A stretch of 34,565 bases of DNA, from assembly GCF_001311075.1 (NCBI RefSeq), contig NZ_BBAD01000031.1, positions 1-34,565 on the forward strand, given 5' to 3'. Below the pieces are notes generated by a model that did no database searches, was not told the origin of the DNA, and saw only the letters and a program-made list of their open reading frames with translations. Positions 28,858 through 34,565 of this stretch are shown piece after piece. How positions within the stretch are numbered: position 1 is the stretch's first letter; every line of letters begins with the position of its first letter. Position numbers and translations under genes: made by a program. Source of the stretch: Secundilactobacillus similis DSM 23365 = JCM 2765. Its GTDB lineage: Bacteria > Bacillota > Bacilli > Lactobacillales > Lactobacillaceae.

Positions 28858-29591
28858 TTACGATTCCTTAAACCCCTGCGCATCCAACTGCTCCTGCACG
28901 CCCATCAAGCCGTACTTGTACTTAAACCGCTCGATGATCCGATACCAGGAGTTGTAGAAGAAGAAGAGGAGCACTCCTGTCGTAATCCCGTGGATCAGGT
29001 CAAAGTAGAAGCTGGCCACGTAGGCGGCGATGAAGGTTTTGATGGTCAGTGGTTGAATGTAGACTAGCACGTACCAGAGGTCCATGATCCAGCCAAATAG
29101 GAAGCCATAGGCCACACCGATACCCGCTAAGATGTAGCGGTTGTGCGCCCAATCGAAGTTTCTCAACATGCCGGCAGTCACGCCCATCATGCCCCAGGCA
29201 AACATCTGCCATGCGTCCACGGCCCCTGTCCTAAGAACAGGTTGGAAACGATGGCGGCGGTGGAGCCCACGATGAAACCGGACTCCTTCCCCAGCGTCAG
29301 TGCGGTCATGATGACGATGAAGCTGGTTGGCTTGACGTCTGGGAACGGTGCCATCGCCACCCGGCCCAGTGCGGCCATAGTGGCCAACACGGCGATAAAG
29401 ACGATTTCGCGGGCTTCTGACCGACGGGTTTCAAAGTGCCAGTAAAACGGCAGCATACTTGCCACTAGGCACATAATACTAATAATGACATAGTGCTGGT
29501 CACCGTTGAAGAAGGTGATCCACACCAGACTCAACACCATGACGGCTAACGCAATCAGGTAGCCGCCCTTACTTTTGAGTTGCGCAATCAT
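28858..29591 (-). CDS. ECF transporter S component (CblT/CbrT-like), frameshifted
   Basis: Reconstructed length 244 residues with one base restored near 29213. Six or so membrane helices. The signature segment NLFLGQGPWTPWQMFAWG is recovered only after the repair: the raw frame reads GQGPWTHG and the next frame resumes WQMFAWG. This Gln-Gly-Pro-Trp motif is known from S components in predicted cobalamin-type ECF systems; I infer a corrinoid or similar large ligand. The ATG overlaps the ATPase stop (ATGA), so translation is coupled. It is the last gene of the operon and ends at the shared terminator. The substrate is not proven by sequence. Confidence 0.85.
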
Positions 29592-31240
29592 TGCGCCACC
29601 TCCCCGCGGTCGATCACTTCTGGTAACTGGTACCGTAGCATCCGGTTGGTCGTGGTGGTGTAGAAGAAGTTCTCCGCAAAGAACGCGTGGGGTTCTTCTT
29701 GCGACACGATCTTGCCGTCAAACAACAGCGCACACTGGTTGGCAAACTTGGCGCTGAAGGCCATGTCGTGGCTCACCATGATGATGGTGAGACCCTGCTT
29801 GGTCTGCAGGTTCTTCAAGATGTTGCCCAGCTTCGTCCGCCGAATCGGATCCAGTCCCTTGGTTGGTTCGTCCAGTAACAACAGTTTCGGTTGCGACAAC
29901 AACAACATGCCCAGCGCGATCAACTGTTGTTCACCACCACTAGCATCGTGAGGGTTTTGGTCTGCCACGTGGGTGATGGTCATCTGTTCCAGCATATCTT
30001 TCGCAGCTGCTTCCGGATCAGCTAACCCAAGTTGCTTGCCCCGTTCCACGTACTCTTCCATGACGGAATCGTAGGCAAAATACTCGGATGGCGTTTGTGA
30101 CAGGTAACAGACCTGCTTGTAAAATTCGGTTTTATCCCAAGATTTGACCCGCTTGCCCAGCAACTTCGAGGAACCCCGACGCGCTGGCAACAACCCCATG
30201 ATCACCTTCAACAGGGTCGTTTTACCGGTCCCGTTTTTGCCGATGATGGCTAACCAGTCGTTTTCGTTCACCGAGAGGTTCAGGTCATCCAAGATGTAGT
30301 AGCCGTTCTTATCGTACTCAAATGACACGTGTGAGACCTTCGCCGCCAGCTTCTTCGAGGCATTTGGCGGGGTGTTATCCAACCGGTCCTGCTTGAAACC
30401 AATTTGGTTTTGTTGCAGCACATCTCGGCCCTTCACCACCGTGAGCGGCAACTGTTTGAGGTCGAGTTTGGTGGTCAGTTGGTTATTTAAAAAGACGTAC
30501 GGTACATCCGGCACGAACGCGCGCAGTTTGGGTTGTTCCCAGAGCTGTTGCAGCACCGTGCTGACGTCACCGGAGTAGGCAATTTCGCCGTTATCCACTA
30601 TCCAGAGTTTGTTGGATAACGGTAACACATCATCTAGTACGTGTTCGTTCATGACGATGGCGATTCCCAGTTCATCGTGGATTCGCTTCAGGAGCGATAC
30701 AAATTCCTTGGTGGCAATCGGATCCAGTTGGGCCGTTGGTTCGTCCAGCAGCAACAGCTTGGGCCGTAAAATCAGGACGGCGGCTAAGTTGACCAGTTGC
30801 TTTTGCCCACCAGATAGGTTTTGCACGTTGGCATACAAGATATCTTGCAGGCCCAGGAAGCTCACCAGTTCGGCAATCCGCTTTTGAATGTCGTTCGGCG
30901 CCATCCCCACGTTTTCCAATGAGAAGGCCAGCTCTTGCAGCACGTTATCCATCACCAGTTGATCTTCCGGACTTTGGAATACCATGCCGATGTTTTGGGC
31001 ACTCTCCGCCGCCGTCATTTCGGAAATCGGTTTGCCTTCAAATAAGATCTCACCGGTGCGTTTACCAACGGGCCACAATTCGGGCTTCAACTGCCGCAAC
31101 AGGGTTGTTTTGCCACTCCCGGAACTCCCGGCAACCGTGATGAAATCGCTGCTGTCGACACTCAGATCCACGTGGTTCAGGCTCTTATGGTCCGCAAGCG
31201 CATATTCAAAGTTTAAATCTACAGTTTTAATAAGTTCCAC
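29588..31240 (-). CDS. ECF transporter ATPase, two fused ABC domains
   Basis: A ~550-residue protein with two nucleotide-binding domains. Domain 1: Walker A GSSGSGKTT, signature LSGGQKQ, Walker B LLLLDEPTAQLDP. Domain 2: Walker A GKNGTGKTT, signature ASGGEQQ, Walker B LLLLDEPTKGLDP. It therefore supplies both A subunits of a group I-like, dedicated ECF transporter in one chain. I take GTG 31240/31243 as the start, with GGGAG upstream; this overlaps the T gene by about 22 bases. A longer frame upstream is the antisense-free out-of-frame overlap with the T gene and has no ribosome site. It couples ATP hydrolysis to S-component toppling through the T subunit. Confidence 0.92.
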   Translation of the reverse strand: MELIKTVDLNFEYALADHKSLNHVDLSVDSSDFITVAGSSGSGKTTLLRQLKPELWPVGKRTGEILFEGKPISEMTAAESAQNIGMVFQSPEDQLVMDNVLQELAFSLENVGMAPNDIQKRIAELVSFLGLQDILYANVQNLSGGQKQLVNLAAVLILRPKLLLLDEPTAQLDPIATKEFVSLLKRIHDELGIAIVMNEHVLDDVLPLSNKLWIVDNGEIAYSGDVSTVLQQLWEQPKLRAFVPDVPYVFLNNQLTTKLDLKQLPLTVVKGRDVLQQNQIGFKQDRLDNTPPNASKKLAAKVSHVSFEYDKNGYYILDDLNLSVNENDWLAIIGKNGTGKTTLLKVIMGLLPARRGSSKLLGKRVKSWDKTEFYKQVCYLSQTPSEYFAYDSVMEEYVERGKQLGLADPEAAAKDMLEQMTITHVADQNPHDASGGEQQLIALGMLLLSQPKLLLLDEPTKGLDPIRRTKLGNILKNLQTKQGLTIIMVSHDMAFSAKFANQCALLFDGKIVSQEEPHAFFAENFFYTTTTNRMLRYQLPEVIDRGEVAQ

Positions 31241-32145
31241 CACAGCCACTCCCAAGCTTCTAAAATTAACGGAAAGCTTACTAGTAACACAACACCTAGT
31301 AAGACTAAAAGTCCCTGTCCGTTCAAGGCCATCGTCCCTAACGATGGGTAGACGACGAGGCGTCCCACACCCTTTGATGCTTCGTAAAAGCAGATTGCTG
31401 TCAGTGGCAGGTACCAGCACAGCGACAAAATGTCACGCTGCGTAAACCGGTACCGTTGAAAGCTGGTCCGCTTGGTGCTAGCATACCCCCGTGAACTCAT
31501 TGAATCTGCGGTCTGCAGTGCGTTGTTAAACGAACTCACCAGCAGCACTTCCATCAGCTTCATCACACCGATACTGCGCTGACGAAAGTTCCCGTGACCC
31601 ACTTCGATGCCCCGCAACGATTGGGCTTGAGTGATGCCCCGAAACCGTCGTAGGAACAGCGGCACAAAGCGCAACGTGATCATCGTGAGCAACGTCAACT
31701 TCGGTGAGATGCGTGAGAACAGGTACATGAATTTTTGACTCGTTAAACACTTATTATAGGAAAGAAAAATCAGTAACACGATCAGTAACGACAACGCCAT
31801 CAGCACGCCGTAAACCACCGCTTCAACGGTGATCAAGATTCCGCCAAACGACCAGATCACGTGTGCGCCACGACTATTGATCAGCGGGTTCATCACCATG
31901 ATGAAGGCGACCATGAAGATACTACCTTCAAGCATCATCGTCACCTGCTTTTTAGCCCCTGACAGTACGTCAACGCCAATCACAATGGCCAGTTCGACCA
32001 ACAGGAAAATCGGGTGCAGGAAGATCATTGAACACGCGATCACCACAATATAATAGGTAAAGATCACCCAAGGATTCAGTTGCTCAAACACCAACTTTGG
32101 CCGGCTATCCTGCCGTGTTCGCCTCACATCTCGGTGAACATCCAT
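31219..32145 (-). CDS. ECF transporter T component (CbiQ family)
   Basis: A 308-residue membrane protein with several helices and a long cytoplasmic region. The two coupling motifs are visible as AQSLRG and SMSSRGYAS (Ala-Arg-Gly type), which bind the two ATPases. The start is probably ATG 32145 (MDVHRD), with GGAG about 9 bases upstream; other in-frame ATGs lie at 32154 and 32220 but have the ribosome site too near or absent. It sits between the ATPase and the secreted transcobalamin-like pair, so the whole forms one leftward operon. Confidence 0.9.
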   Translation of the reverse strand: MDVHRDVRRTRQDSRPKLVFEQLNPWVIFTYYIVVIACSMIFLHPIFLLVELAIVIGVDVLSGAKKQVTMMLEGSIFMVAFIMVMNPLINSRGAHVIWSFGGILITVEAVVYGVLMALSLLIVLLIFLSYNKCLTSQKFMYLFSRISPKLTLLTMITLRFVPLFLRRFRGITQAQSLRGIEVGHGNFRQRSIGVMKLMEVLLVSSFNNALQTADSMSSRGYASTKRTSFQRYRFTQRDILSLCWYLPLTAICFYEASKGVGRLVVYPSLGTMALNGQGLLVLLGVVLLVSFPLILEAWEWLWWNLLKL

Positions 32146-32239
32146 ATCTGCCATCTCCAGTTTATAAGATATAAACAAACAAGTGTCACCACTCGCGCGC
32201 AAAATCCACGCTACGGTCACACTTGTTCGTCAGTTACAA

Positions 32240-33186
32240 TTAGAATTTAAAAATTGAACCCTTGTGCAACTTGTATGCCCGGTACTGTTCCAGTGCGTAG
32301 GTTGATTGTTGCGTTGCCATGTGTAAGGCACCGGTGTTGCTGTTGAGTAACCAACGGAACTGGCCGGTCGACTTCTGGAACTTGATCAAGCGGTTAACGG
32401 CTTTCGTGCCTGGGTTAACCCCAGCGGCTGATAACCCCGCAATGGCCATGGCGTTAGAATCCGCGTTGGCCTTCTTCGTAAAGGCAGTGGATAAGACGAA
32501 GTCACCCGTGCTCTTCTTGTAGGCCTTGCTTGTCAACGCGCTTTCAGCCTTCTTGATGGCGGTTTTGACACCGGTGTAACTGGTATGTTCGCTCAAGGCG
32601 ATCAGTGCCATCCCGGTAATATCAACGTCACTCGCTGAACCGTTTAAAGCCCAGCCACCCTGTGAATTTTGGGCTTTCACAATTTGGGAAATCAACGTCT
32701 TCACGGTCTTGTTGGCGGTGCTGCCGTAGTTCTTGGTACTCAAGGCAATTGCGCCCCAAATCTTGGCATTAATACCGGCGTTCGATTTCGGTGCGGTTTT
32801 GATGATCCCTGATACCAAGTTGACGCTCGATACTTCGTTGGGTTGGCGCCAATTGAAACGGCACCCATCAACGTCCGTTCGTAGTCAACGGCGGCGTAGT
32901 GTCCGCCAAGGTGTTTGAATTGCAAGGCCAGTTCTTTCGTGAAGACTTTCTTTGCCGCAGAACTCATGCCCTTAGGTGACCGCTTAACGGCGAAGGCATC
33001 CCAAGCATCCAATTGATCCTTAGGCGTCTTGGTCTTAATGTAGCTAGCCCCTTTGTTGATGGCCGTCGTGTAAGACGTTGCGGCCTTAGCACTCGTCTGC
33101 GTTGCAGTTGAAATGGCGAAGACGCCACCAAGGGCTAACGCTGTAATCCCTAACACTTTTGCAACTAATTGCTTTCCCTTCATCAT
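32240..33186 (-). CDS. Secreted alpha-barrel protein, transcobalamin alpha-domain-like, frameshifted
   Basis: Reconstructed length 315 residues with one base restored near 32830. A signal peptide (hydrophobic core VLGITALALGGVFAIS, cleavage after AKA near residue 35) is followed by an all-helical domain of repeated units: DYERTLMGAVSIGANP, QGGWALNGSASDVDITGMA, DSNAMAIAGLSAAGVNP, QQSTYALEQYRAYKL. Such Gly-Gly-Trp...Asp...Thr...Ala-Leu patterns are those of prenyltransferase/squalene-cyclase-like alpha/alpha barrels, the fold of the alpha domain of transcobalamin and intrinsic factor. No catalytic motif of a cyclase is seen. ATG 33186 has AAGGAG 7 bases upstream. It is not lipid- or sortase-anchored. 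Confidence 0.75.
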
Positions 33187-33222
33187 CACAGTACTCCTTG
33201 TATTAACTTAATTTATGTCGCT

Positions 33223-34011
33223 TTATCTTTGACCAGAAACGGGTGCGTGCCGGTCTTTCCCAAGGTTAGCGGTGTAGACCCATTGGATCTTGTCACCGTT
33301 CTTCACTTTGTATTTACCAGCTGAGTATCCTGGGAACTTGTTGTTGACTTCGTAAAGCCATCCACTACCAGAACCTTTGTCAAATTCAAACAAACCGGCG
33401 ATGCCTCGGATATAAACACTGTTGCCGGTACCTTGGTAAGCAACCGCAATGTGCTTGGCCTTCGCAACTCGGGTCAAGACGGTGCTGACCTTATCGCCGC
33501 TGTGGATGGTAACGTTGCTTTGAGACATCAGCACTTTGTTGCCTTCCTTGATTGGCCCCCGGACAACGATCGAGCAAACTGCCCGGTGTGAAGCCGTTGC
33601 GGTGGCTGCACTGGCTGACCGGTGCGTCTTAGCAGTCGTGTTGGTTGTGGCTGCTGACTTGCTGCCAGTCGTTTGCGTTGACCCGTTGCTCTTGGTGCCA
33701 GTCGTGGTACCACTCTTGCCGCTGCCGAGCTTTGAAATCGATTCGTTGCTAGCAGAATCAGCAGTGGTGTTGCCACTTGTGGACTTCGTGCCGGTCGACT
33801 CACTCTGCGCCGCGGCCTTTTGTTCAGACGATGACGCTGCCGAACTGCTTGCACTCGACGAACTGCTCTTGTCCGCCTTCTTTTGCGTTGTCGTATAGGT
33901 GTTATCCGCGTTAGTTGCTGCTGACTGGTGTAACGTCTTGTACCCCGCAAACCCCAATCCAAAAATCACAACTAAGCTCAATACAAGCGCAACAATGCGT
34001 TTCTTTGACAT
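33223..34011 (-). CDS. Secreted DUF4430 protein, transcobalamin beta-domain-like
   Basis: A 262-residue protein with an N-terminal hydrophobic segment (about residues 7-24; signal peptide or membrane anchor, no lipobox Cys), a Ser/Ala/Thr/Lys-rich linker (about 30-140) and a C-terminal DUF4430 domain (about 145-255). The domain has SNVTIHSGDKVSTVLTRVAK, the GSGWLYEVNNKFPGYSAGKY core and KNGDKIQWVYT, which matches the beta domain of transcobalamin/intrinsic factor (PF14478). It is the first gene of the operon with AAAGGGGAG before its ATG. With the alpha-barrel protein and the ECF transporter it could form an extracellular ligand-capture unit. Corrinoid as the ligand is inferred. Confidence 0.85.
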   Translation of the reverse strand: MSKKRIVALVLSLVVIFGLGFAGYKTLHQSAATNADNTYTTTQKKADKSSSSSASSSAASSSEQKAAAQSESTGTKSTSGNTTADSASNESISKLGSGKSGTTTGTKSNGSTQTTGSKSAATTNTTAKTHRSASAATATASHRAVCSIVVRGPIKEGNKVLMSQSNVTIHSGDKVSTVLTRVAKAKHIAVAYQGTGNSVYIRGIAGLFEFDKGSGSGWLYEVNNKFPGYSAGKYKVKNGDKIQWVYTANLGKDRHAPVSGQR

Positions 34012-34059
34012 GAAATAGACTCCCCTTTACATCAAGTTTCAAGCGCTTTTTCACTACTC

Positions 34060-34068
34060 AGTATAACA
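34060..34068 (-). promoter_or_regulatory. Extended -10 promoter of ECF operon
   Basis: Minus strand TGTTATACT fits TGnTATAAT, about 50 bases before the ATG at 34011. No good -35. A second start further upstream cannot be excluded. Confidence 0.5.
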
Positions 34069-34131
34069 TCATCATTGAGATGAGCCCGAGTGTCCGTTGA
34101 TTCAAACAATGGCTAAATCCTGTGTTACTGA

Positions 34132-34177
34132 CCCAATTGACCGAGCGATAATCCCCGTCAATTGGGCGTTATCGCCC
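34132..34177 (-). promoter_or_regulatory. Interleaved inverted repeats upstream of ECF operon
   Basis: CCCAATTGAC (34132-34141) pairs with GTCAATTGGG (34157-34166); GCGATAA (34145-34151) pairs with TTATCGC (34169-34175); and GGGCG-TTAT-CGCCC (34164-34177) forms a third hairpin overlapping both. The order is b-a-b'-a', so these are mutually exclusive folds or a pseudoknot, or overlapping operators. Confidence 0.45.
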
Positions 34178-34186
34178 CCTCCCAAA

Positions 34187-34200
34187 TTAAAGCGTTTACA
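34187..34200 (-). promoter_or_regulatory. Possible catabolite-responsive element (cre)
   Basis: Minus strand TGTAAACGCTTTAA differs from the CcpA consensus TGWAANCGNTNWCA at one position. It is about 120 bases upstream of the extended -10. Confidence 0.35.
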
Positions 34201-34202
34201 TA

Positions 34203-34232
34203 ATTGTATTAAGCCTCAATTGTGAATACAAT
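34203..34232. promoter_or_regulatory. Inverted repeat, possible operator
   Basis: ATTGTATT (34203-34210) and AATACAAT (34225-34232) are exact reverse complements with a 14-base centre, next to the cre-like site. Confidence 0.3.
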
Positions 34233-34565
34233 AACTTTCGGTCATCTTACACAATAGTTTCATGAAAAGTTTTGAAACGATAAAAAAGCACTGGTGAATC
34301 TGCCGCCACCTCGAAAAAGTGGCGATTTTAGCCTTAGATTCTGGTTTAACCACCTAGTTGGTCTACTCAACTCACGTCAATTTAGCATTAATTCACACGA
34401 AATTAGTAATATTATATCCTGTGCCGTGTTCTTGTACAACAATTTCCGTTTTTTCTTGTCTTATTTCGTGGCAAGAATGAGAGAATTGTGCGGTACTGTC
34501 GCTTGTGTCAAGCGTAAGTGTACGGAGCTTGTGAAATTTGGCTTCGTTGGTGCGTTAATCATGGG
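34233..34565. other. Right-edge region without recognisable gene
   Basis: No coding frame with support. It has a hairpin CGCCAC/GTGGCG with an A-rich loop at 34304-34324 followed by ATTTT, and a possible TTCTTG/CAAGAA hairpin near 34453-34477. The window ends in GGTGCGTTAATCATGGG, discussed as a possible 5' edge of a cobalamin riboswitch. Confidence 0.35.

Noticed and set aside
34012-34330. Cobalamin riboswitch upstream of the ECF operon on the minus strand
   Set aside because: No sequence resembling the conserved B12 box or the GGTGAAAATCC core was found between the operon start and 34330.

Overview
The window looks like chromosome of a Gram-positive lactic acid bacterium of the Lactobacillaceae. 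The signs are two secreted proteins with KxYKxGKxW-type signal peptides and sortase tails, a PepO endopeptidase, a sufCDSUB iron-sulfur operon, strong AGGAGG-type ribosome sites, paired YibE/F genes and a group II ECF transporter. Base composition is near 50% GC, on the high side for the family; species cannot be fixed by eye.

Layout. 1-2540: two YibE/F membrane proteins (leftward), then a 39-residue basic protein with its own promoter, operator-like palindrome and terminator. 2541-7300: a mostly non-coding segment, a universal stress protein, an amidohydrolase and pepO. 7300-15335: two large convergent cell-wall proteins sharing a terminator; the second has seven tandem ~95-residue repeats and a BspA-like leucine-rich region. 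15335-23480: an XRE/TPR regulator, a SufT-like (DUF59) protein, a DUF3267 membrane protein, then the sufC-D-S-U-B operon (leftward). 23311-24279: a long AT-rich gap. 24280-28766: a menaquinone/respiratory module (type II NADH dehydrogenase, long-chain polyprenyl diphosphate synthase, MenG methyltransferase) with a paralogue of the XRE/TPR regulator. 28858-34011: a leftward five-gene operon with an ECF transporter (S, fused double ATPase, T) and two secreted proteins that together resemble the two domains of animal transcobalamin/intrinsic factor.

Three things stand out. First, an unusual structured intergenic repeat occurs as five copies plus a half copy (1-66, 2413-2540, 2929-3055, 15623-15750, 17981-18116; half at 15431-15480). 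It folds into a long, interrupted hairpin whose stems vary between copies but stay complementary. Every full or edge-truncated copy lies at the 3' end of a gene in the same orientation relative to transcription. Second, the transcobalamin-like pair with the ECF transporter suggests a capture-and-uptake system for a corrinoid or similar ligand. Third, nine reading-frame breaks in eight genes, including sufB, sufC and sufS, are each repaired by adding one base, and most lie in short homopolymers. This points to base-deletion errors in the sequence rather than real gene decay, so these genes are annotated as full-length with a noted frameshift.
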